From the NCBI GenBank assembly GCA_947650365.1, contig OX393550.1, forward strand, positions 50,036,594 to 50,100,593: a stretch of 64,000 nt of DNA, given 5' to 3'. Position numbers and translations under genes: made by a program. The first letter of the stretch is position 1, and every line of letters starts with the position of its first letter. A model generated the notes under the pieces. It searched no databases, had not been told where the DNA came from, and worked only from the letters and a program-made list of their open reading frames with translations. Shown here piece by piece: positions 51,061-63,165 of this stretch. Source of the DNA: Chamaelirium japonicum (Eukaryota > Streptophyta > Magnoliopsida > Liliales > Melanthiaceae).

Positions 51061-53799
51061 ATGAATGTTGAAGCACTCAGATAACGACTTTCCAAATTCT
51101 TAAGTCCGTTCATAGGCTATATATTTGTTTTACTTGAGGTTCATAGGCTAATTATTGAAACTTTCAAAGTAAAGGTTCTATAAATTGTACTTTTACGAAA
51201 ATCTAATATCATGCCAAATCAGTGACTAACTTGCACAAAATCGGCGGTTTCAGTTTTGCCGAGGGCTGCAACTTGGGCGGGTTTGGTCGGGTTGGAGGTC
51301 AACGCAAGACCAACCAGAGCAACCCAACCGACCGTCAACCTGCCCCGCCTTCAACCCGAGATGAAAATTTTAAGCTCGGGTTAAATTTGGATTAGCACAA
51401 GTTGGTGGATTAGGTCTGGTTGCACGGGCTCGGATAATGTTTATTTTATTACTTATCCAAATTTAAATTTTAAAGAGAAACATCAGGAAAATTTATTTTT
51501 TTTATACTAGGTTGTCTACAGAGATATGCAAGCGAAGGGAGACAAGTGAGAAGGAGATTATCAGAACTTATTTCGTTGAAGTTGTCGAGACTTGTGTATG
51601 GACACGATGGCCTGAAAGCAAGAACGCCACTGCTCTGGTGATCTTTCGAAGGAGCTCCTGGCCTCCTTGGTGTATGCGCCCCAGATTACAACGATAGACC
51701 TTCCTTTCAAGCACAAGGAAGACCTTTGGGATTCTCGATTAGTACACCATATAGCAACAAAATAGAGGAGAGAAAGTGGAAGGGAGAGCTCTTGGTGTGT
51801 TTTTTAGGCTTCTTATATAGGGATCCTCAATCAAACGTTCCCCCATTCACAGCCCAGCATGCAGTAACAACCCGAAGAGCATACACTACGGATGCAGACG
51901 AGCCCTACTACGTGCAGATTTTTATAGCTGATGGCGTATTTTCATTCCCTACGGAGATCCAGGAAGCCGATCGTCAATCCGTCTGCATCAGTGGAAAGCT
52001 CGTTCGATGATCTATGACTTTGGTTTTTATTTTCTGTCGATCCGACTGACGGATCTTGAGTTATTTGTCTTTTTATTTCTGGTTTGGGTAGGTGCGAGCC
52101 ATGTTCGCATCCGGTTCGAGCCACAGATGCCGAACTGACTCGTTTCTATGTTAGGTTTTTAGCCGTAGGATCTTAAGTCGGTTTAGATCTCAAGGGATGA
52201 GATTCAAAAGGAAGCCAAAAACCCAAAAACCCCCTAACCGAACCCCCTCACCCAGCCGGCCTTCCTTTCCCGCGGACATACCCGCGCGGGCACACCTTGG
52301 GAAGCGTGCTCGTGTCTTCTTCTCTCTCTTCCCGCACGTCTCTCTCTCTTTCTTTCCTTTTTTGTTTCTTTGAGTGTTTCCTCTCGATAAATCTACAAAC
52401 CCTAATTGATGAGAGGGACGATGAATATTGAATTGAAACCCTAGAACGGAGAAGCGAGATCGCTTGTTCGACATATCTTCCGAAGAATCATCTTGCATCT
52501 AGTCTTCTTCTTCCTTCCGCAAGCTTCTACCTCGTCACCACGCCTTCGTCTACGACTTCACGGGAGATCGACGTGGAGATCATCCATCTTTCAAAGATCA
52601 ACTCGTCTCGGCTTCTTCAATCTTTTCTTCCGGACCATGCCTCCTCTTCCGCCCCTTCATCTGCAACAACAGAGCCTTTGATAGCGGCCGGCATTGACCA
52701 AAGCACAGTTTGAATCGTCCTTCGCTACTTTCGTGTGATAAATCTTCCTTTCCAACCGGCCTTATTGCTGAATTTAAGTTAGGGTTCCAAAATATTTGGT
52801 TTTCTGGAGAATCTCATCCATAAGGTTTATTATCGTTTAGATCAATGTTTATCTTTGAGACTTTGGCTTATGTTTGAGATATTATTCTTCCTTTATTGCT
52901 GGACTTGTTTATTAGAATCTGAAATTAATCTTCATCATGTCACTTTTATTACTTTGTTAAATTAAATATGTTTGGGCATGATTGAATAATGAATAGGGTT
53001 CTTGGGCTTTGCTGAAATTTGATTAAAGACATACTGAAATCTGTATTTAAATATTTTAAATTCAGCACTTGGGTTTTCTTTTAGCATCTGCATCCCATCA
53101 ACTACTCTGCCTGGTCAATTTAAAATATACCCGAAGCCCAAAAAGCATCACAAAGCCTATTCGCATCCACACAACCCGCGACCCGGCTCGGCGTGCGTGC
53201 GTGTGTGGTGAGCTAGGCCATGGTTCTTGAGAAACTACAAGGTCCTAAGGAAAAAGTTCAATTAAATATAAAACTCTTGTCCTCCCCCCGAGTAATATGG
53301 GACTAAACCAAAATATATAATTTTCATTCTTAGATAAACACGATTTTCATGATAGTCCTAACCAGTTATGTCTATTACGTACATTGTATGATGGTTTGTG
53401 GCTCCGTGGGTTGAGATGATGTTACCCTCAACTTGGGTCTAGAATGGGTCGGGTTGTCCAAACCCTTGGCCCAAGCCCAACTCAAACTTGGTTCAAATCT
53501 AGCTTCATGATGGTATTATCCTGTGTATTTTAGATGTCGAGTATTTGAAAAATGAAGGCCATGCTAATAAATTGCATTGAGCTCAACAGTTGCTGATCTA
53601 TGGACCCTTTTACAAGTATACAAATTAGAAATAGTCATTTTAGTATAGGGTATGGACACATGAAATAATGATAGGGACATAAGGGCATATTGATAATTTT
53701 TGTAGAGCCAGAATGGAAAGTTCAAGAATACAACACTTCATTCCTTGCTTTTGTTTTAATGACATAGGATCTAAATATGGGGTATATGTACACTATATA
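51061..53799. other. Anonymous intergenic sequence
   Basis: Mixed sequence. 51260-51450 is GGTCGGGTTGGAGGTC-like, resembling decayed hAT MITEs. 51800-52700 has a TATATAGGG motif and pyrimidine-rich leader-like stretches. No gene or complete element is recognised. Confidence 0.35.
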
Positions 53800-55840
53800 T
53801 ATGTCAAACTATATTATCTACACAAGTTAGATGAACAATTGGGTTTCGGGTTTTAGATATGGGTATTGACGTACCAATACCCATACCCAAACCTGAAAGT
53901 TAATCGGGTAGAGTTCCGATACCCATACCTTATCCAAGTGTTGTAAAAACCTTGTACAACCTATATCCATACCAGAGAGTACATTTATATCCATACTTGT
54001 ACGGTATCCGATGTTTCGGGTCGGGGTCAGGTCACAAGTTAGAGGGGCAATTGGCTTTCGGGTATGGGTATTGGGGTATCCACACACATACCCGAAAGTT
54101 AATCGGGTAGAGTTCCTATGCCCATACCCTATCCAAACATTTTCCTTGATGTTGTTTTAAAACATAGGATTGAGAAGGGTAAAATGGGATACAAAATATA
54201 GAATGGAAGGAAGAATGGGTTAGTGTGAATGCCCTTCCCATTATAGCCCTTGTTTTTTTTGTGGATAAATTTTTTTTTGGAGCATCCCTCTCAGTGAATG
54301 AGGGGGGGTTCGGCCTAGACCCCTACCGGTTTATTAAAAAGAAAGAACAAGAAGAACAGAGGATGCCTAAAAGGCATCGACACCCGAGCTGTACCCCCTT
54401 CCAACACGGGCTAACAAGAATGCCCTGGTGGATAAATTAGATTCAGTTGATTAGTGGCAAAGAAGAGAAGGGTAAAATGGAAAACAAAATGTAGGATGGA
54501 GGGAAGAATGGGTTAGTGAGTTAGTGGGATTGCTTTTTCCATAATAGCCCTTGATTTTTTAGATGGATAAATAAGACTCAATTGATTAGTAACAAAAGGG
54601 TAATGTTTTTAGATGGTATTTGTGATTTGTGTAGGCATAAAACGGAAAGGGCAAAAATGGCATATTACGGTCCTAACTCTTGTGTTTGTTTCCATGACAT
54701 AGGATTCAAAATACTGGGTATGGATTAATATATAAGGTGAAGGGCAAAATGGAAACACATGCAAAAGGATGGAAAGATGTAAGAACCCAAAAATGCAGAT
54801 TTATCTGGGGAAATGGATATATGTCAAGTTGTATTATCTACACAAGTTAGAGAGATAATTGGGTTTAGGGTTTCAGATATGGGTATTGAGGTACCCATAT
54901 CTATGCTTGAAAGTTAATCAAGTAGAGTTTATGTACCCATACCTTATACAAGGCTTGTAAAAAGTACTAAGGTATATACCCATACCCGAAAGTTAATAGG
55001 GTAGAGTTCTTATACGTACCCATACCCTATAAGATAGAGTTCCTATATCCATAACCTACCCAAACTTGTACAACCCATACCCATACCATACCCAAACCTT
55101 GTAAAAGCCTTGTACAACCCAAACCCATACTTGAAAGTATATTTGTACCCATAACAGTACCCGATGTTTCGGTGGGGTCGGTCACAAGTTAGTGGGGCAA
55201 TTGGGTTTCGAGTATGGGTATTGGGGTATCCATACCAATACCCGAAAGTTAATCGGTAGAGTTCCTATGTCCATACCCTACCCAAACATTTCCCTTGATG
55301 TTGTTTTTAAACATAAGATTGATAAGGGTAAAATGGAAAACAAAATGTAGGATGCAAGAAAGAATGGGTTAGTGGGGCAATGGGACTGGACTTTTCATTA
55401 TAGCCTTTATTTTTTTAATGGATTAATAAGATTCAATTGATTAGTTGTAAGAAGAGAAGGGCAAAATGGAAAAGAAAAGTAGGATTGAAGGAAGAGTGGG
55501 TTGGTGGGATTGTTATTCCCATAATAGTCCTTGGTCTTTTAAATGGATAAATAAGACTCAATTTTACCCCAAAAAAAAAAAGACTCAATTTATTAGTGGC
55601 AAAAGGGTACTATTCTTAGATGATATTTGTGATTTGTGCATAGATAAAACGGGAACAAAAAAAATGGCATAGTACAGTGCTAGCCCTTGAGTTTGTTTTC
55701 ATTACATATGATTCCAAATATTGGGTATGGATTAACATATAGGATGAAGGGTAAAATAGAAACATATGCAAAAGTATGGAAGGATGTAAGGATTCAAAAC
55801 TGCAGATTGATGTTGGGGGTAATGGATAAAGCACAAATCA
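53800..55840. repeat. Tandem repeat with period of about 1.0 kb
   Basis: Blocks recur about 1000-1030 bp apart. TATTATCTACACAAGTTAGA is at about 53813 and 54833, and TATGGATTAAxATATA is at about 54720 and 55725. Within units, GGTATTGxxGTAxCCATACC and AAAATGGAAAACAAAATGTA sub-blocks recur several more times. At least two full units are seen, non-coding. Confidence 0.7.
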
Positions 55841-56096
55841 TATTATGTTAAACAAAGACTTTTTTTTAGAGCAATACCTAGCGGCTATCTGTGTACCGAT
55901 AGATCCAGCACACAGTGAGGTGGCATGTATGGATTGGTGGGGACCTACTCCTAATTCACAGGCCCCTGTATGCCACATCACCATGTGTGGGTCTATGGAA
56001 CGAGGGCAGCCTACTTGTTTTATTTTTTTAATGAGAACAAGCTTTAAATAATATATTCATATTTAATCTAAGACGATATAGACACACACACACACA

Positions 56097-56505
56097 GGGG
56101 GATGTTAGGTTGAGCTGTGAGCTGCCGGTTTAGAAAGTGAGTTGTGCTCACTTTGACTCCATTAGAAGTTTTAGAATTTAATGAAATTTGGTGATGGTAT
56201 TTTCTAGGATAAGATGACCATCCTTACCAATTTTCATCCAATTCCAAAACTTCTTCTAGGGTCATCAAATGGTCGAAGCAAAATCTGCCGTCCGCAGTCA
56301 CCGTTAAAGTCTACATATTTTGCTTCAACCATTTGTCCTCTCTAGAAGTTTTGGAATTTGATGAAAATTTCTAAGGATGATCATCTTACCTTAAACAAAA
56401 CCTTCACCAAATTTTATCAAATTATAAAACTTCTAGGAGCTAGGTTCAAAGTGAGCACAACTCACGTTCCTCTTCGGCAGCTCACAGCTCACTGTAACAT
56501 TCCTT
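56097..56505. mobile_element. Foldback element H4, copy b
   Basis: The start is GGGGATGTTAGGTTGAGCTG and the end CAGCTCACTGTAACATTCC. The arms contain GAATTTAATGAAATTTGGTG and GATCATCTTACC modules like copy a at 4328-4719. Left flank is (CA)n, right flank a short TA run. Confidence 0.65.
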
Positions 56506-56689
56506 TATATATATTCTAATAAAGGAAAGAAAAAAAAGCAAAAAAATACATATTTTATGAATAATTTAGTAACTCCCGAGAATTTGAGTGACCCGTTTAA
56601 TATTTGGGGAAATAGATGTTATGTCCCAGATAACAAATTGATTTGATGAGCATGACACTCATAAGATCCCTTTTAAAGGAAGGTCCCAG

Positions 56690-56860
56690 ATTTATTTCAT
56701 AAACCCCGAAAAAGCCCTCTCCCACTCCGTCGTCCTCAAAGCCCGTGACGACCTCGGCATCCGCCTCCTCCCACCCCCAGAGTCTCCTCCTTCCTCCTCA
56801 ACGGTGCGAGCAACAGTGACAGCGAGAAATAGAGACAAGAAGTTGGCAGCAAACATAGTT
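56690..56860 (+). pseudogene. Coding-like fragment of unknown gene
   Basis: An open frame reads INPEKALSHSVVLKARDDLG, then IRLLPPPESPP. Its GC-rich, codon-like composition contrasts sharply with the AT-rich surroundings. No family recognised. It could be a captured exon or a remnant of a host gene. Confidence 0.3.
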
Positions 56861-57277
56861 AGGCCAAGTTCAGTTCGGATTAGGTTATGTGTTCATCCAA
56901 TGCCCTAAAGATCTCAGGTTTAGGTCCTCTGAACAACTTTTCGAAGCGTCTAAATTTCACTGGTTATTAAAGGCTGGCTATAGAGAAGAATGAGAGCCTC
57001 GATCTCATGACCCACACAAAGCATCAAACCCCAAACAGTAACAAATCCACAACATTGTCTGCTGCAATGTTTAGGGTAATGGAACCATTTCCAGAGATGA
57101 AAGAGAAAAAAAAACCCCTCGGTTTCTTGTCCTCTTTCTCTATGCTCCCAAAGTTAAGCATATGAGTCAACTCTCTCGTATTTCTTGTGGTCAACAATTT
57201 AAAAATGATACACCATGAATGCATGCATGCATGCATGCATGCTTCTATCGAGATGAGGGTGTCTACTGTCTATTACC

Positions 57278-57321
<44 letters not shown>

Positions 57322-58441
57322 TCACATTTGGTGACAGTGTATTGATCTCGTGAAGAGATCTTTCCAAAGAACGGGCGAATAGGCCAAACCAAGAGATCTT
57401 GCTCCAGGGCTTCATTGTGTTTTTAGTGTGTAGGGACCAGTTGTTCCATGTATCTTTTCAATGGTCTTCTTCTATTTGGCTCTTTCAACCACCACAAAAG
57501 CCTCGCAGTGTAGGTTATATACCCTACCTTCTATTGATTTTTTGGTTTTGAGAAATCCATCAGTGTCACATCTGATCGCCTATTTAATTCGCCCTAGCGC
57601 TCTGAACCGCAGCCGTCAATACTCCACATTCGATTGTTGTGTAAAATAATCGAGAGCTGAAACAGATGATATTTTGATATGTTCCAACTGTTGCTGTTGG
57701 AGCGAGCTTTCTTCCCCTTATTGACTTGTGAGTCACCTGTGTTGACGGACGTCTTCTAATTTTCGTCGGGATTAGGGTTTCAGTGATTCCAACTTTCTCC
57801 ATTCTCCTCATGTCATGGTGTTGATTGTTTCAGCCTTCTCCCTTATCTTTCATCGAGGGTTCTCATCGGTCACATGTCTGGATTTACTCCCTTTTGTTAA
57901 TGTAAATGAAATATTGGGTGCGGAATTTTTTATTTTTTTAGTTGTTTGGAGACTCCCCTTCCCCAATTGCGAGGGTTTTCGATATATGAGGTCTAGGGTT
58001 CTATTACAATTTTGACAGTTCTTTGTGTTGACATTGACTTACAAAAGCTTGACCTAAAGGGCAGGAATATTTAGGAATTCACCCAAGCTAGCGCTGACAG
58101 TTACACTTGGGTGCAGACATAACTCTTTCCGTGGAGAGATTTTTCTTGAGTGAATCTGACTGTGGTCTAAAGGTTGGGTTCCTACGATTTATTGCTAGTG
58201 CAACCAATAATTTATCCAGGGTAAAAACTAAACCGGAGCGTTGGTTTGGGTCAATAGTACTGAGTCCCGGATGCGTTTGGAAAGGCCATATTTATCTCCC
58301 TTGTATTGGATTAAGACCAAGTCAATTTTCAGCCATATTGGGACTTCTAAGGCTATATGACTCCTTTATCATAAGAGGGGAAGTGTGGGAAAGGGAAACC
58401 CCAACACGAGAACACAAGTTGAGATCGTTTGAGAGAGATCG

Positions 58442-58535
<94 letters not shown>

Positions 58536-59000
58536 TGTCAAGGGCTCTTGTTGGCCGGTGTGAGAGAGAAGAGAAGGAAGGAAGAAAAAGAGAAAGAGAA
58601 GAGACCAAATAAGAAGGAAGAAAGAAGAGGAATGATGAATAATGAAGAAGAGGAGAGATGGATGTATATCTCCTGATCTTCTTTCGGTCATTTTTCTGGT
58701 TCTACATCTCGGTGCGTCTAGCTCGACTTCTACTTCGACGGGTGCTTTTATCGATCTCTTGTCGATCCTCTGATATATCTATGTATCTATTTTATGGGTG
58801 AATTGCTATTTTGTATATGCGGGTGTTCTGAGAGGTTCAACGAGAGGATTTATAGGGGGCTCTAACAAACGGGGACCACTAGCTACCTGTGTAATCTATT
58901 GATAGTGATAATCCTAAGTTCTTGATTACTAGTGATATATGTGTTATTCATACTATTGTGTGGGTCTATCGAATTCTTTGCGCTTTGTCGTTGGGCATGA
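56861..59000. other. Anonymous sequence with two (GA)n tracts
   Basis: (GA)n at 57279-57318 and a longer one at 58446-58532; (CATG)n at 57221-57242. 58026 begins TGTTGACATTGAC and could start an LTR, but no partner was found. No supported gene. Confidence 0.4.
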
Positions 59001-59324
59001 TGTGACAACCAAGATCCAATAATCAAAAGCCAAGACTCTTGAGGCTGTGGTGCCAAGATGGATGAGATGAGATGGGTAAGGTGTCCATGGCCACGAGTTA
59101 GTCCCATATCGCTTGAAGAGAATAAGATCCGGAGCTACTTATATAACTTTTCCTCCCAAACATAGAAGACACATTCTAGGTGGTTGATGGTAATCATACT
59201 AGTGCAAAACCTTGAGGCTAAGGGTTTGATACCCAATAGATTAATAAATGACAATATCTTGTGTTTGGAGGCTCACCACCTTTACTACCAAGATGCGTTT
59301 TAAAACCGTGTGTTACTATGTATT

Positions 59325-59405
59325 CAGTAAGAACTCTATAGTTAAGAATGCTCGAAAAAGAGTGGTACTAGGATGGGTGACCTCCTAGGAAGTCGTCGTG
59401 TGGGC
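59325..59405 (+). repeat. 5S-rRNA-like domain in LTR1
   Basis: AGAACTCTATAGTTAAGAAT, GGTACTAGGATGGGTGACCT and CCTAGGAAGTCGTCGTG correspond in order to the 5S region from the internal promoter to the C box and 3' part. The C-box section is nearly intact; the earlier part has drifted. Confidence 0.85.
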
Positions 59406-60031
59406 TTGGGCAAAGTGGATGTTACAAAATGATATTAGAGTCGATTTTCTCCTGGCAATGGGGGGTCTAACCCTACATGTGGACGTGCAACCCTTATGGG
59501 GGTGGATTGTGACGATCAAACTCCAATAGCCAATAACCAAGACTCTTGAGGATGCCAAGATGAATGAGAAAAGATGAGATGTCCAAGGCCACGAGTTAGC
59601 CTCACATTGTCTGGAGAGAAGGAGATAATGAGTTACTTATAATTTCTCGTCCCAAACATAGAAACTGCGTTCTAGGTGGTTCGATGGTAACCACACTAGT
59701 GCCAATCCTTGAGATTGAGGGTTCGATACCCATCAAGTGTCAAAGGCCATGGGTTAGCCCCACATCACCTAGAGTTAGCCCCATCAGGTGTCCAAGGCCA
59801 CAAGTTAACCCCACATCACCTAGAGAGAAGAAGATCCTAAGGTACTTATATAATTTTTCCTCCCAAACATAGAAGACACGTTCTAGGTGATTCGAAGGTA
59901 ACCACACTAGTGTAAAACCTTAAAGTTGAGGGTTTGAGACTCAATAGACCAATAGATGACAATATCTTATGTTTAGGGGCTCACCACATTTAATTTCCTG
60001 CCAAGACGCATTTTAAAATCGTGTGTTGTTA

Positions 60032-60112
60032 CCCGTTAGAACTCCGTAGACAAATGTGCTCGGGCGAGAGTTGTACTTGGATGAGTGATCTTCTAGGAAG
60101 TTCTCGTGCAGG
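60032..60112 (+). repeat. 5S-rRNA-like domain in LTR2
   Basis: TTAGAACTCCGTAGACAAAT, GTGCTCGGGCGAGAG and GGATGAGTGATCTTCTAGGA follow the same 5S order. The two LTR copies have mutated independently. Confidence 0.85.
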
Positions 60113-60134
60113 CACAGACAAAGCAGATGTTACA

Positions 60135-61784
60135 CGTGATCTCCGTAGGGCTTTGATCCTCGATCTTCCAAGAGACTTCAGTGATGACTTCCGGTAAGAC
60201 GCTTTGTTGATGCATTTGAGATCTAGGATACTATTGCAGTTCTTTGTTGATGCATGTGAAAACTATGATTTTATGGTTTTCAAGAGATGGCCCTTAACTT
60301 TTTTACATATTGAGATTATGTTAAATCAATAGGTTTAGACATATTGAATTATATTTTAATAATATTTTTTCATTATTGCAGAGGTGTGATTTTTTCGAAT
60401 GGTATGATGACTCATATGGTGTTTCATCATTCGTTGTCTCCACCACCAAGAAGATGATCAAATTCTCTACACGAACATTACTGATTAAGATTAAAGTTAA
60501 ATTAAAAAACATATATCAAGTGCTACTTTGTATCTTTGTTGATTTAGTCTTAAATCTAGTGTTTTTCTTATTTTGAACAACCCTGGATGATATAGAAAAA
60601 TTATTGCAATGTAAAGATAAAGAATTAATTCATAACCTTTTTCTTTCTACTATTCTCTCTATAAAATATTATGCCAATAGCATTCTCTCTATAACATTTT
60701 CTAGGTTTAGAATACCCTCTTTACAACATTCTCTTAATAACATATATTATTACAACATTCTAACTATAATATAATATTTTCTCTTTACAAATATTATTTT
60801 CACTATTTACAATAAAAATATTTTCTATGTATCGTCTAATCTAATAGTATAATACTAAAATATAGCCCTCTCTCTCATGTTGTGACACATATATAGACCA
60901 CTTTTGAAGTGCCAGAATCCTTCTCCCATGTGTGAACACGGCTCACTCTCATAAATCATATTAAAAACCTTCGATAAAAATGATAAATACACATTATATT
61001 TAATGATCATTTGATGTTAAATAGAAAATTCGTTAGTACTCTCTCTCGTTCTTTTTCTAATAAGTGAATCACACCAGAGCAAGTGAATCACAATCACTCC
61101 AGATTGCACACTTCTTTGGACATATATGATGTCAACTGTACTAAATGGTGTTCATCAAGTTCATCGGGGCATTGCCCAAGTTATTTGCTAATTCTATCTC
61201 TAAATTGAAAGGAAGAAATAAAAATTGAAAGGAGAAAAGAAGAAGAGAGGAGAAGAAAAGAAAAGAGCAAAAGAAGCGATAATAGATATAGTAGAATAAG
61301 AAAAGTAAGAGAAGAGAAAAAATTGTAGATCAAAAATAATAAAAAAATTCTAATGTTGATAGAGAATATTATAGAAAAAAAAATAAAATATATAGAATAT
61401 GGTAGAGACATGCAATACATATTGTAAAGAGGAAAATTTGCATGGGGAGAAGTAAAGAAATATATGTTTGTTGAGAAAAATAATTCGGTGAGAAATAATT
61501 ATAGAGGAAAATTACAAACATATATTACAATAAAGAGTTGTAGAAAGAATATTTTGAAAAAAAAAACTATTAAAAGAGACTATTGTAGAAAAAATATTTT
61601 ATTGAGAATGTTGTTGATCGAAGAAATTATTATAGTTTTTTTTACAAGACTAAACTTATAGAATATTGTAGAGAGAATAAATGTTAAGGTAGAGAGAATA
61701 TTGTAAACATAATGTTTCAGAAAGAAAATGTTGTAAAGAGAGAATAAATGTTAATATAGAGAGAAAATATTGTAGGCCTTAGGA
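60135..61784. other. AT-rich sequence with diffuse inverted repeats
   Basis: CATTCTCTCTATAACATT-type motifs (60650-60800) recur as their complement AATATTGTAGAGAGAATA (61370-61775). They form a loose inverted repeat about 1 kb across. No coding potential. Confidence 0.45.
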
Positions 61785-62360
61785 CTGTTCAAAACCGATC
61801 AGATTGAAAAACTAGACCGAACCGAGCTGAAATATCGATTAGTGATCGGTTTTTTAGATATACAAGTTGGATTCGATTTTGGAATGTAAAAAAAACTGGG
61901 GTTCGGTTTCGTTTTCGACTTTGTAAAAAAAAATCGGTTCACACTAAACCAAAGAGGTATACTATGAGCATATTCTATTATTGACCACTGATGATCAATA
62001 TACTATGAACAAAGACATAATTTGCTGCGTAATTTTGATATATATAATTAATATCTTAGCTAATGCCAATTGTGAGGGTATAATTTTGAAATAACTTTGA
62101 ATGAAGAACAGTAAACACCATTTGGAAGGTCATGGATGGAAAAACAATCTCATTCAAAATGATTAATTCATAATCGCATCTTTAAAACAAAACGAACAAA
62201 CCGATCGAATAGAACCAACTTGGGATCAGTTAGTTCAATAGTAGATCTACTGAAGTCGGTTCGGTTTCGATTTCGTCGAACTCAAAACTGACACGATCGG
62301 TTAAGTGACAAATAAACCCTCAAAACCGATCGACCCGAACCCTTAGCAGTTCTAATAAAC
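61785..62360. mobile_element. Probable hAT-like MITE
   Basis: TAGGACTGTTCAAAACCGATC at the left and CGACCCGAACCCTTAGCAGTTCTA at the right are weak inverted ends. The interior repeats ATCGGTT motifs and their complements. TSD not resolved. Confidence 0.4.
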
Positions 62361-63165
62361 ATCATGTTCGAGATATAATGTTATTGAAAGAACATACTAT
62401 ATATACTCTCTACAACATTTTTTCTTCAACATTCTCTCTCCATGATATGTTCTCCATTCTATATTCTCCCTATACTAAGCAACAAGAAAATTTTGTCGTT
62501 GCATACATAGCAAATATTAATTTTTATTTTTCAATTCAACTATATTAGGATGTCACTACTCCAACATATCAAATGCTTTTTCTATGTTCATGTTCCTTAA
62601 AAACAGTTTCTATAGCCACATGCCAAACGTAGCTCGATCTCAACTGTATCTAGGGGTGTAAAAATAACCCACCGGTCCGAACCCGACCCAAACTGTACAT
62701 GTTGTATATCAAAGAAAGTTAGTACAAAGGGTTGAGTGTACCATGAACTCTAAGGTGTTTCAGTACTGACCCACACAAAAAATTTATTAAAACAACAGTT
62801 TTTAGTCTAAACCTGGCCGATCCGAAATTCTTAATATATCTATACACGGCCAGGGCCCGGACTCAGACCCTTGGCCCGAGATCCGCCCTGACGAGCCCAA
62901 CATACCATTCCAGGCTAAGGATCTCTAGGCCCAACCCGGCTCTATATGTTCGGATAGACAATTTTGAGTAGGAGCACATTTTTATCTTGGCTTTTTTTTG
63001 CAAATCAATCGCTGCAATTAGAGCTAATTACGTATAATTCCATCAAATTAGACAATTTATATATCAACCTCTGCAAACATGTTAAGTTGTACACGTTAGC
63101 CCTTCTGTCACAATCTATCATCTTTCTGTCAATTAACCATGGTTCATAATTAACAACGAAAATAA
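62361..63165. other. Anonymous AT-rich sequence
   Basis: 62650 begins TAGGGGTGTAAAAATAACCC, like the left end of the element at 10583, followed by CCCGACCC-type sequence to about 62950. This is probably a truncated copy. The rest is unrecognised. Confidence 0.4.

Larger units (their letters stand above)
59001..60134 (+). mobile_element. Cassandra-like TRIM with 5S-rRNA-like LTRs
   Basis: LTR1 is 59001-59426 and LTR2 is 59508-60134, both starting TGTGAC and ending TGTTACA. After LTR1 a damaged Met-tRNA PBS reads ATGATATTAGAGTC. A purine tract (TGGGGGTGGA) precedes LTR2. Flanking CATGA and CGTGA match 4 of 5. Each LTR carries sequence matching the 3' two-thirds of plant 5S rRNA, the defining trait of Cassandra. 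LTR2 is about 200 bp longer because of an internal duplication. It has no coding capacity. Confidence 0.85.

Noticed and set aside
58107-58676. 189-residue plus frame
   Set aside because: Its second half is an Arg-Glu run from (GA)n and its first half has no recognisable domain.
59325-60112. Possible functional 5S rRNA genes
   Set aside because: Only the 3' two-thirds is recognisable, with many changes, and it lies in paired LTRs; this is the Cassandra arrangement.
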